Of a stretch of DNA of 64,000 nt, positions 42,438 to 50,109 are shown one piece after another. The notes under the pieces are model-generated. The model worked only from the letters and a program-made list of their open reading frames with translations. It was not told where the DNA came from and ran no database searches. Source of the DNA: Halorientalis litorea (GTDB lineage: Archaea; Halobacteriota; Halobacteria; Halobacteriales; Haloarculaceae). The first letter of the stretch is position 1. Every line of letters begins with the position of its first letter. The stretch covers positions 2,356,001 to 2,420,000 of the forward strand of contig NZ_CP095482.1 of NCBI RefSeq assembly GCF_023028225.1, read 5' to 3'. The translations under genes were made by a program, and so were the position numbers.

Positions 42438-43157
42438 ATGACTGCAGAGATGTCCCCGGACCGCGCACCGCTCGAACTTCACAACCTCGAAAAGACCTAC
42501 GGCGGCGTCACGGCACTGTCGGGCGTCGACCTCGCCGTGGAGGCGGGAACGTTCCACTGTCTGGTCGGCCCGAACGGGTCCGGCAAGACAACGCTCTTTC
42601 AGGTCGTCCTCGGGTTGACCAACGCCACGTCGGGTACCGTCTCGCGGCCCGCCGACGGCATCGGCTGTGGATTCCAGCGGGCGAACTTCTACCGACACCT
42701 CACCGTCGCGGAGAACCTCTCCGTGTTCGCCGCACTCTCCGGTGCGGACGACGAGGAGTGGCAGGACCGTCTCGTCGAGACCCTCCGACTGGACCGTGTC
42801 CTCGACCGCCCTGCTGGCGACCTCTCGGGTGGCTTCGCGAAGAAACTCGACCTCGCGCTCGCGTTGCTCGACCGGCCGTCGGTCGTGCTGCTGGACGAAC
42901 CGCTCGGTGACCTCGACGACGTGTCCAAGGAGATACTGCTGGAGTTTCTGGCGGCCTACCGCGACGAGGGCAACGCAATCTTGGTCTCGACACACCACCT
43001 CGACGACTTCGAACCGTATCTCGACCGATTGACGGTCCTCTACGACGGCGACGTGGTACTCGACGCGCCGGCGGACCGCATCGACACCGGCCAGTACGGC
43101 AGCCTCCACGAACTGTACCTCGCCACCGTCCGTGCGCGCGAGTCCGGGACGGCCTGA
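42438..43157 (+). CDS. ABC transporter ATP-binding protein
   Basis: 239 residues. Walker A GPNGSGKTT (44-52), Q-loop FQRANFYRHLT, signature LSGGFAKKL (from 129), Walker B VVLLDEP (to 155) with D-loop GDLDD, and H-loop STHHLDD. Complete motifs show an active ATPase. It pairs with the permease two bases upstream; a similar layout is seen in NatA/CcmA-type export systems. Followed by a 115-bp gap with AT-rich promoter-like sequence before the R2lox-like gene. Confidence 0.95.
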   Translation: MTAEMSPDRAPLELHNLEKTYGGVTALSGVDLAVEAGTFHCLVGPNGSGKTTLFQVVLGLTNATSGTVSRPADGIGCGFQRANFYRHLTVAENLSVFAALSGADDEEWQDRLVETLRLDRVLDRPAGDLSGGFAKKLDLALALLDRPSVVLLDEPLGDLDDVSKEILLEFLAAYRDEGNAILVSTHHLDDFEPYLDRLTVLYDGDVVLDAPADRIDTGQYGSLHELYLATVRARESGTA

Positions 43158-43272
43158 GCGGGGACCCGAGGCGACGGGTCCGAACGACTCGGACAGTAGT
43201 GGTTATAAACAACCGGAAATATTTGGGGGAAGTTGTAACCTGTAACTCTCCGTGTTATTGTAATGGATTACC

Positions 43273-44211
43273 ATGACACAGGTTGAGGACGCGAGCCGCG
43301 ACATGCGGCTCGACCCGGACTCGTTCGCGCAGGGCTATTTCAAAAACGCCGTCTATCGGCACTGGGACCCGTACGACATCGAGGGGTTGGAGCAGGACCG
43401 AGAGCGGATGATAGAGTACGACCCGACCGAGAGCGAGATGGAGGAGACGCGGACGTCCGTCGCGCGGTTCGGTGCGGGGGAGGAAGCGGTGACGGAGGAC
43501 CTGATGCCGCTGGCACTGGTTCTGGAGGACATCAACGACCAGATGTTCATCTCCAGCCAGATTTACGAGGAGGCGAAACACACCCAGTTCTTCGACCGCT
43601 ACTGGCGCGAAGTGTTCAACCCCGTCGCCGAGGAGTGTGGACTCGAAGTGACGGACCCGACGGACCAGCGATACTTCAACGACGACTACATCGCCGTCTT
43701 CGACAAGACGGAAGCGGCGATGGAACGACTGCTGGAGGAGGACACGCCCGAGAACCGCGTTCGCGCGTACTGCCACTACCACCTCGGCGTCGAGAGCGTG
43801 CTGGCACAGACGGGGTACTACGGCATCACGTCCTCGTTCAGCGACCGAGGGGCCGACGATATCGCGCTCGGTGACTGGCCCGACTCCGATGGCTTGGTCA
43901 ACGGTATCAGCAAGATTCGCTCCGACGAGGGCCGCCACGTCGGCTTCGGGATGCAGAAAGTGCGGGGCTACGTCCAGCGCGGCGAAGTCGACGAGTCCGT
44001 GGTCCAAGAGGTACTGCAGGACCTGATGCCCCACATCGCCGGGACGGTGAGCGACTTCGAGGAGAACATCAACCCCGTGCCGCTGGTCAACTACGCCCGG
44101 GACAAACTGACCCGCCGCATCGAAATCATCACCGACGCCGAGGCAGAGATTCCCGGTGTCGACGACCTCGTCAAACTCGACGACAGCGACGAGACGGCCG
44201 CCGCCGACTGA
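43273..44211 (+). CDS. R2-like ligand-binding oxidase (R2lox-like), ribonucleotide reductase small-subunit superfamily
   Basis: 312 residues of the ferritin-like R2 superfamily. Metal ligands: Glu70 (GAGEEAVTED), Glu100 and His103 (YEEAKH), Glu174 (HLGVES), Glu219 and His222 (SDEGRH). The pattern is that of R2lox: Val73 in GEEAVTED and Tyr169 five residues before Glu174 match the Val-Tyr pair that forms an ether cross-link in characterised R2lox. Databases often name such proteins NrdB, but no large subunit gene is near. R2lox assemble a Mn/Fe centre with a bound fatty acid; the physiological reaction is unknown. GTTATAAAC at about 43202-43210 and AATATTTG near 43218 are possible TATA boxes. 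Confidence 0.85.
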   Translation: MTQVEDASRDMRLDPDSFAQGYFKNAVYRHWDPYDIEGLEQDRERMIEYDPTESEMEETRTSVARFGAGEEAVTEDLMPLALVLEDINDQMFISSQIYEEAKHTQFFDRYWREVFNPVAEECGLEVTDPTDQRYFNDDYIAVFDKTEAAMERLLEEDTPENRVRAYCHYHLGVESVLAQTGYYGITSSFSDRGADDIALGDWPDSDGLVNGISKIRSDEGRHVGFGMQKVRGYVQRGEVDESVVQEVLQDLMPHIAGTVSDFEENINPVPLVNYARDKLTRRIEIITDAEAEIPGVDDLVKLDDSDETAAAD

Positions 44212-44268
44212 CGCCACGCGCCCCTTCTTTGGTGCCTGCTCGCGAGCGACGCGTGACTCTCCGTGTGA

Positions 44269-45729
44269 TTACTCGGTCCCGGGGTAGGTGTCGGCCCACG
44301 GACGCTCGGCTTCGAGCGCGCTCGCGACGGCCAGCAGGTCGGCTTCGCCGTACCGCTTCCCAACGAGTTGTAATCCGACCGGGAGGCCGTCGTCGGTCAG
44401 GCCCGCCGGAACGGTCACGACGGGGTGGCCGGTCATGTTGAACGGCCACGCCAGCCCCCAGTCCATCGGGAGGCCGCCCGTCGCCTCGCCGTCTATCTCC
44501 GTCGGATAGGGTTCGTCGTGGGTGAGCGGCGGCGTCGCCGTCGCGGGCATCGCCAGCACGTCGTGGCCCTCCAGCACGGCCTCGACGGCGTCGTACAGCG
44601 TGGTCCGCGTCTCGTTGGCCCGGAGGTAGTCCACGGTGTCGTGGCCCTGCCCCATCTGGACGGTCCGGACGAACGTACTGGAGAGGTCGTCGGCGTCGTC
44701 GCCGGTCACGTCCACGTCGTAGGCCTCGTCCAACCACTCGGCGCGAGCGGCGAACAGGGGCGTCGCCGTCGTCCCGTAGGCGAAGTTCAGGTCTCCTTTC
44801 GGCGGTGCGTCGACGTCGGTGTCCGTGACAGTCGCACCCGCGCCGTCCAGCGCGTCGACGGCCGCTCGGCAGACCGAGCGGACGGACTCGGCCACCGGGA
44901 ACGTGTCGAGGTCCGGCGTGTAGGCCACGCTGTAGTCGGTCGCGTCGCCGTCGGTCGCGGACACGTAGTCGTGGTCGGGCGTCTGGACGCTGAACGGGTC
45001 GGCGTCGTCGTGGCCCGCGACCACCGAGAGCATCAGCGCGGCGTCCTCGACGGTCCGGGCGAGCGGACCGAGGACGCCCACCGGCGTCGCCGAACTGAAC
45101 GCGTCGGGGCGGTTGTCCTTGGGCACCAACCCGAACGTCGGTTTGACCGAGACGACGCCACAGCAGGCCGCCGGAATCCGAAGTGACCCGCCAACGTCGG
45201 ACCCGGTGGCCAGCGCGCAGAGGCCGTCCGCGAGTGCCGCCGCGGACCCGCCCGAGGACCCGCCGGCGTTGCGTTCGCCCTCGGGGTCGAACGGCGTCGC
45301 CGTCGGGCCGACGAGTTCGTTGTACGTCCGCATCGTGTGCCCCATCTCGGGCGTGTTCGTCGTCCCGAGGACGATAGCACCGGCCGCTTCGAGTCGCTCG
45401 ACAATGAGTCCCGTCTCCTCGGCGACGTTGTCCGCCAGCGGCTTCAGCCCCATCGTGTTGGGGACGCCCTCGATTGGCTGATGAAGGTCCTTGATGGCGA
45501 CGGGCACGCCGTGGAGCGGCCCCAACTCGTCGCCGGTCTCGACTGCCCGTTCGGCCTCCCGTGCCTGCTCGCGCGCCCGCTCGCCGAGGACGGTGACGTA
45601 GGCGTTCAGGTTGTCGTCACGCCGTTCGATGCGGTCCAGATACTGCTCGACCAACTCGACGGGTGAGACATCGCCCGCCCGCACGGCGGCCGCGAGGGCT
45701 GTCGCGGACTCGAAGTTCTCTTCGACCAT
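44269..45729 (-). CDS. Amidase signature family protein
   Basis: 486 residues. Ser-cisSer-Lys triad: Lys80 (HGVPVAIKDLHQ), cis-Ser158 or 159 (NAGGSSGGSAAALADGL), nucleophile Ser182 (TGSDVGGSLRIPAACCG). The Gly/Ser-rich signature is complete. It differs from GatA: no gatB/gatC nearby, and the C-terminal half is closer to free-standing amidases hydrolysing aryl or aliphatic amides. ATG 45729 is used; a much longer in-frame reading to 46275 runs antisense through the flavoprotein gene. CTTTTTGTT about 30 nt upstream may be the TATA box. Confidence 0.9.
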   Translation of the reverse strand: MVEENFESATALAAAVRAGDVSPVELVEQYLDRIERRDDNLNAYVTVLGERAREQAREAERAVETGDELGPLHGVPVAIKDLHQPIEGVPNTMGLKPLADNVAEETGLIVERLEAAGAIVLGTTNTPEMGHTMRTYNELVGPTATPFDPEGERNAGGSSGGSAAALADGLCALATGSDVGGSLRIPAACCGVVSVKPTFGLVPKDNRPDAFSSATPVGVLGPLARTVEDAALMLSVVAGHDDADPFSVQTPDHDYVSATDGDATDYSVAYTPDLDTFPVAESVRSVCRAAVDALDGAGATVTDTDVDAPPKGDLNFAYGTTATPLFAARAEWLDEAYDVDVTGDDADDLSSTFVRTVQMGQGHDTVDYLRANETRTTLYDAVEAVLEGHDVLAMPATATPPLTHDEPYPTEIDGEATGGLPMDWGLAWPFNMTGHPVVTVPAGLTDDGLPVGLQLVGKRYGEADLLAVASALEAERPWADTYPGTE

Positions 45730-45776
45730 GTTCTCGGGACAACAGTGGCGGAAACAAAAAGATTGAGCCGTGCCCG

Positions 45777-46811
45777 TCAGTCGTCGGCCGTCGCCTCGCC
45801 GCCGTCCTCGCCGCGGTGGGCCGCCGCGTGCGCCCGGAGTTCGTCCGAGACGGCAGGCGTGTCCGTCGCGTCGATACCATCGCGTGCCTCGATTTCGTCC
45901 ACGGACATCGGGAAAGTCCGGAGGTCGTAGTGGATGTCGATGCCCGCCTTCGCGCCTTGCCCCATCGCGACCGGAATCTGGTTGTGGCCGGGCACGATGT
46001 CGCCGACGGCGTAGACGCCGTCCTCGCTGGTGTTGCCGTGGTCGTCGACGGCGACGGTGCCGTCGTCGTTCACCTCGACGCCCAATTGCTCGGCGAGGTC
46101 GGTGTTGTACTCCGCGCCGTACATGGCGAAGCCGCCGCGGTACTCCCGGCGGGTCCCGTCGGCGAACTCCAGTGCGTTGAGCCATCCGTCCTCCCCGTTC
46201 TCCACGCCGGTAACCTCTTCCTCGACGATATCGACCGGGTGTGCGCGCACGAGTTCGTCGGTTTCGTCGCTCCACGTCGGGTCGTCGCCGTCCAACAGCA
46301 CGTCCACCTCGTCGGTGAAGTTGAGCATTATCATGGCGACGTGTGCGGTGCTGTCGCCGTGGCCCATCACGTACACCGACTCGTCGACGAACATGTAGGC
46401 GTCACAGTGCAGGCAGTAGTGGAGGCCCCGCCCCGTCCGGGGGACCGGCGGGTCGGGGTGGCCGTCGCTGAATCCGGTTGCGAGCACCACCCGGTCGGTG
46501 ACGGCGGTCACGTCCCCGGCTTCGAGTCGGATGCGGCCGTCGTCCAACCGCTCCGCGTCGGTCACGAAGTCGCGGTGGTAGTCCGCGCCGTAGCCCTTCA
46601 CCTGCTCGATGGCCGTCTGGAGCAACTCGTTACCCGACGTGTCTTCGGTAATCCCGATGACGTTGTGCGTGTCCCGCATCATCGCCGCGCGGCCGCCACC
46701 GCGGTTGATAATCGCGGTGTCGTGACCCAACCGCGTCGTGTAGAGGGCGGCCGTCAACCCCGCGGGGCCACCGCCGACGACGACGACTTCGTACTCCTGT
46801 GGCTCGCTCAT
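45777..46811 (-). CDS. Thioredoxin-reductase-like FAD/NAD(P) oxidoreductase
   Basis: 344 residues. FAD motif VVVVGGGPAGLTAALYT (from about 9), redox pair C133/C136 in HYCLHCDAYMF, a second dinucleotide loop VYVMGHGDSTAHVAM (the GxGxxA pattern is altered to GHGDST), and the end motif GVYAVGDIVPGHNQIPVAMG. The CxxC is in the place of the thioredoxin reductase disulfide, so it likely reduces a small disulfide protein. Acidic C-terminal tail of 30 residues. ATG 46811; the nine-residue in-frame extension to 46838 lacks a family match. Confidence 0.88.
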   Translation of the reverse strand: MSEPQEYEVVVVGGGPAGLTAALYTTRLGHDTAIINRGGGRAAMMRDTHNVIGITEDTSGNELLQTAIEQVKGYGADYHRDFVTDAERLDDGRIRLEAGDVTAVTDRVVLATGFSDGHPDPPVPRTGRGLHYCLHCDAYMFVDESVYVMGHGDSTAHVAMIMLNFTDEVDVLLDGDDPTWSDETDELVRAHPVDIVEEEVTGVENGEDGWLNALEFADGTRREYRGGFAMYGAEYNTDLAEQLGVEVNDDGTVAVDDHGNTSEDGVYAVGDIVPGHNQIPVAMGQGAKAGIDIHYDLRTFPMSVDEIEARDGIDATDTPAVSDELRAHAAAHRGEDGGEATADD

Positions 46812-47026
46812 GTGGTCCGGGGTAGGGCCTCGGCCCACTAAAACTGTCCCGTAACCCGGACGTAATCGCCCGCACTCCGCACCGACTCCGGCGGCGACAC
46901 CGGTATGTCTGACGTTACCACGAACTAAACTCTCCCCGAGTCACACGAAGGACAGCCCATATATGCGAGGGGTGCGTATATTAGGGTGAACAGACCGGCG
47001 TCACCGGGCCTCAGTACTCCACAACA

Positions 47027-47617
47027 ATGACCAGCCGTGTATACAGACTTCACTCGACACTCGAATTGCCACTCGAAGACGTGTACGACCACTTCGAGAA
47101 TCCCAATCTCCCGGTGGAGATGCAGGACATCGACATCACCCGCCGGAACAACACCCTCATTATCAGTGCTGTCGCGGCCGACGAGAGCATGAGCAAGTAC
47201 ACCCCGACGGCCCAGCTAAAGGCCTCGATAACCGAGAACCGGGTGTACGAGGAGGAACCGGAAGACGGCCCCGGTGGTCCCGGTGGCGGCCCGGGCGGCC
47301 CGCAGTGGGGCACGCTCGAAGAGGAAGAGGAAGAAATCGAATCGGAACTCGTCGAGTACGCCTGTTTCAAGGGCGACCGCGAGACGGTCCTCCAGAACAC
47401 CGCCCTCCAGTACCCGATGTTCGAGGTACTCTGTGAAATCGCCCGCATCGCCGAGAAGGGGACGCTGACCGCAGTCGTCGCCGTGGACGGCGAACTGCAG
47501 GCGACCCGCATCGTGGACGGTGAGGACCGCCCGGCGTCGGTCAACGTCGTCGAGGAACCCCGCGAAGAGGACGGCGCGAACGGCGTCAACTGGCGCGACA
47601 ACGAGTTCATCTCGTAA
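47027..47617 (+). CDS. Conserved haloarchaeal protein, unknown function
   Basis: 196 residues. N-terminal domain RVYRLHSTLELPLEDVYDHF with NNTLIISAVA, then a Gly/Pro-rich linker (EDGPGGPGGGPGGPQW, about 79-94) and Glu-run EEEEEE, then VEYACFKGDRETVLQNTALQ with YPMFEVLCEIARIAEKGTLT and AVVAVDGELQATRI. Widespread haloarchaeal proteins have this layout (DUF7110-like); no function assigned. TATA-like GCGTATATTAGGG at 46973-46985 lies about 45 nt before the ATG. The region 46812-47026 otherwise holds no gene. Confidence 0.7.
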   Translation: MTSRVYRLHSTLELPLEDVYDHFENPNLPVEMQDIDITRRNNTLIISAVAADESMSKYTPTAQLKASITENRVYEEEPEDGPGGPGGGPGGPQWGTLEEEEEEIESELVEYACFKGDRETVLQNTALQYPMFEVLCEIARIAEKGTLTAVVAVDGELQATRIVDGEDRPASVNVVEEPREEDGANGVNWRDNEFIS

Positions 47618-47747
47618 CTGCTCTGCTGACCTTGCTCCGTGTTGCTCCTAACCCCCAGTCACATCGCCGTCGATACTCTGTGTGAACCGCGGTGCTGTCG
47701 CTATCGACCGTGAATAAAATGAAAAGTGAACCGCGGTGATTACTGGT

Positions 47748-48308
47748 CTACGCGTCGGGACCGGTGAACTCGGTCAAGGTAGCTGTTGACCCGCCGTCAG
47801 CTGGGACGTAGACCACATCGAGGTCGGCGTCGGAGCCGACGGGGAAGCGAATGAAGTCACCGGACGAGACAGCGGGTTCGCCCGAGATATCCGAGCTGTT
47901 CGTTCCCTCGTATCGCGCGTGACTGGCCGTCGAATCAGCGTAGAGTGACTCGGGAGCAGTGTTCGCAGTGGGTGCATAACCGGAAGCGTTGGCGAACGCG
48001 ACCCATGGTGTGTTGTAACTGGTGATTGCGTTCCCACCGTTAGAACCATTTTGCCCCCGGATAATGATTTCATTTGCTCGGACGGTTTCACCACTGTCGT
48101 GGGTGATGGTTAGGTTCCCGTCGTCGCTAGTTGCTTCGGTATAGTCAGTGTTGAAGCTGACAGTCGGTGTGGCACTCTGTGTGTTCCCCAGCCCCAGCAC
48201 GAAGGAGGCGATGACGGCCGCCAGGATGACGGTAATTGCGACCATCAGGATGACCCCGATGACCGGACTGACTGCATCGTCGTCGGTTAACAGTTTTTGA
48301 ATTCGCAT
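47748..48308 (-). CDS. Type IV pilin (1), VSPVIG class
   Basis: 186-residue prepilin. Short charged leader MRIQKLLTDDDA, then VSPVIGVILMVAITVILAAV and IASFVLGLG: the conserved H-domain of haloarchaeal pilins, with prepilin peptidase (PibD) expected to cut at the DA/VS junction. The mature head is Ser/Thr/Asn-rich beta structure with NGSN sequons, ending FTGPDA. Shares a 137-bp identical block with the next pilin gene. AGGTTTATACTC on the coding strand about 15-25 nt before the ATG looks like a TATA box, so it may have its own promoter. Confidence 0.93.
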   Translation of the reverse strand: MRIQKLLTDDDAVSPVIGVILMVAITVILAAVIASFVLGLGNTQSATPTVSFNTDYTEATSDDGNLTITHDSGETVRANEIIIRGQNGSNGGNAITSYNTPWVAFANASGYAPTANTAPESLYADSTASHARYEGTNSSDISGEPAVSSGDFIRFPVGSDADLDVVYVPADGGSTATLTEFTGPDA

Positions 48309-48462
48309 CGTTGATAGAGTATAAACCTACTTTACTTATTGCTTTGCACTAAAACAACCGCTGTAAATAGTTGATTAAGTAGCTATTACTTCGACAACAG
48401 ACGAGGTAGTGCTGTCGCTATCGGGTCTACATTCACTACAAAAAACGGAATTAGCGCGCTGT

Positions 48463-49011
48463 CTACGCGTCGGGACCGTTGAACTCGGTCAACGTCGCAG
48501 TGTTACCGGAGTCCGCCGGGACGTAGACGATGTCGATCTCGGCGTTGGAGCCGACAGGGAACCGGAGGAAGTCACCGGACGAGACAGCGGGTTCGCCCGA
48601 GACATCCGAGCTGTTGGTCGCTTTGTAGCGGAGACCGGGTGTGTCGCCGTAGGTCCCGCTTGGCTCGGTTGCCGGCCGTGAGTTAGTACTGTTAGCAAAC
48701 GCAATCCACGGAGTGTTCCAACTCGTGACGGAATTACCACCGTTGGAGCCGTTCTGCCCCCGGACGTAAACCTCGCTTGCGAGGACGGTTTCACCACTGT
48801 CATGGGTAACGGTTAGATTACCCTCGTCGTCGTTGAATTCCGTATAGTCAGTGTTGAAGCTGACAGTCGGTGTGGCACTCTGTGTGTTCCCCAGCCCCAG
48901 CACGAAGGAGGCGATGACGGCCGCCAGGATGACGGTAATTGCGACCATCAGGATGACCCCGATGACCGGACTGACTGCGTCGTCGTCTGTAAGCAGTTCT
49001 CGCACCTGCAT
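48463..49011 (-). CDS. Type IV pilin (2), VSPVIG class
   Basis: 182-residue prepilin with leader MQVRELLTDDDA and the same H-domain as pilin 1. The head domain differs in the middle (NSTNSRPATEPSGTYGDTPG) but keeps YVRGQNGSNGGN, TNSSDVSGEPAVSSGDFLRF and LTEFNGPDA. Adhesion pili of haloarchaea use several such subunits. TTTATAAG on the coding strand about 27-34 nt before the ATG is a clear TATA-like box. Transcribed leftward, 154 bp from pilin 1. Confidence 0.93.
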   Translation of the reverse strand: MQVRELLTDDDAVSPVIGVILMVAITVILAAVIASFVLGLGNTQSATPTVSFNTDYTEFNDDEGNLTVTHDSGETVLASEVYVRGQNGSNGGNSVTSWNTPWIAFANSTNSRPATEPSGTYGDTPGLRYKATNSSDVSGEPAVSSGDFLRFPVGSNAEIDIVYVPADSGNTATLTEFNGPDA

Positions 49012-49163
49012 GGCTAACCGTTAATATGGAGGTGTACTTATAAATTTGGGTCAGCACGGTCGCTGAAACGACAGTTTGTATGTGGTCATTAACACCCCCA
49101 CCGAATCGCAAGACGGGGCGTGCTAATGGTGCGTTTACGGTCGGAAAAAAGCGTAAAGACTGC

Positions 49164-49685
49164 TTACGCGTCGGGGCCGCTGAACGTCGCTAGCGTGGAC
49201 GTCTGTCCGTCGCCACCGTCGTAGATGATGCGGAGTTCCGCGTCCGAACCGACGGGGAACCGGAGGAAGTCACCGGCACCGATTGCCGTCTCTCCACCGA
49301 TGGACGTGCTGTTCGTCCCTGCCGATTTGAAGTTCCCACTCGGGTACGGACTGCTGGCGTTGGTGAAGTGTGACCACGCCGTGTTGTAGTTCGAGATGTC
49401 GTTCCCGCCGTTCGAGCCGTTCTGCCCGCGGATGAACACCTCGCCAGCCGCGATTGTGGAACCGCCGTCGTGGGTAATCGTCAAATTCCCGCTACTCTGT
49501 CCGCTGAGCTTGCTGAACTCGGTCGTGAAACTCGCCGTCGGCGTCGTCGAACTCACCTGCTCACCGAGGCCGAGTACGAACGTTGCTATGACTGCCGCGA
49601 GGATGACGGTAATCGCGACCATCAGGATGACCCCGATGACCGGGCTCACCGCGTTGTCGTCGTCGAATAGTTGTTTCAGTTGCAT
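49164..49685 (-). CDS. Type IV pilin (3), VSPVIG class
   Basis: 173-residue prepilin, leader MQLKQLFDDDNA and H-domain VSPVIGVILMVAITVILAAV then IATFVLGLGEQ. Amino acids are conserved with pilins 1 and 2 but codons differ, so it is the older paralog. Head: FIRGQNGSNGGNDISNYNTA, GETAIGAGDFLRFPVGSDAE, ending LATFSGPDA. ATG 49685 gives the standard short leader; a GTG at 49742 would add 19 unsuitable residues. The nearest TATA-like box (49806-49814) is about 125 nt upstream and lies inside an inverted repeat. Confidence 0.93.
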   Translation of the reverse strand: MQLKQLFDDDNAVSPVIGVILMVAITVILAAVIATFVLGLGEQVSSTTPTASFTTEFSKLSGQSSGNLTITHDGGSTIAAGEVFIRGQNGSNGGNDISNYNTAWSHFTNASSPYPSGNFKSAGTNSTSIGGETAIGAGDFLRFPVGSDAELRIIYDGGDGQTSTLATFSGPDA

Positions 49686-49786
49686 GGTTGGGGTGGGGTC
49701 ACACGCTCGCCCGCGGGCCGTGCGGGCGACGCCACCGACCACGGAACGCCGCAGTTCTGGTCCGGTCGGTTGTAGGGCGTGCTTAG

Positions 49787-49824
49787 TAGAGCGAGTGCGC
49801 GCCTGAATATAAACCCTCGCTCTA
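49787..49824 (-). promoter_or_regulatory. Inverted repeat flanking a TATA box upstream of pilin 3
   Basis: TAGAGCGAG (49787-49795) and CTCGCTCTA (49816-49824) are perfect 9-bp arms separated by 20 bp. The spacer holds GAATATAAAC (49805-49814), a TATA box readable toward the pilins as GTTTATATTC. A dimeric regulator bound here would cover the promoter. TSS would fall near 49783 and leave a leader of about 98 nt. Confidence 0.55.
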
Positions 49825-50025
49825 TTTTAATCAGTGTTTACTGGTGTATTGGCCCGTTAACCGCAATACGGGAATACGATATGAGATTAATACCGCAACC
49901 AATTTGCAAATCTGATACTGCGAGAAGGACCCCCCTATCTGTCGGTATCTCTCCCGGGGAAACCGTGGTCGACCCCGTACCGAAAGCAAAATGGCCTTGC
50001 TCCGACCCAACAAAGACGAGAGAGT
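49825..50025. other. Intergenic region between pilins and Mrp operon
   Basis: AT-rich at its left (TTTTAATCAGTGTTTACTGG) with small inverted repeats such as CCCGT...ACGGG (about 49853-49872). CGAAAGCAAAATGG at 49981-49994 resembles a BRE plus TATA box and is the best candidate for the promoter of the Mrp operon. A 12-codon frame from 49991 ends in the ATG at 50026. No recognisable larger gene. Confidence 0.4.
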
Positions 50026-50109
50026 ATGACTGCGGCCACAACTCGTCTGCCCGGGACGCCGTTGGAGGCGGTGTCGATTCTGGCTCGGCGGCCGGGTGAG
50101 ACAGGATGA
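50026..50109 (+). CDS. Possible 27-residue leader peptide before mnhE
   Basis: ATG at 50026 opens a 27-codon frame (MTAATTRLPGTPLEAVSILA then RRPGETG) whose TGA overlaps the mnhE ATG (ATGA). It lies where a transcript from the box at 49981-49994 would begin, so it could be a leaderless micro-gene coupled to mnhE. No homology judgment is possible by eye; codon use looks normal for the genome. It may equally be untranslated leader. Confidence 0.3.
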   Translation: MTAATTRLPGTPLEAVSILARRPGETG

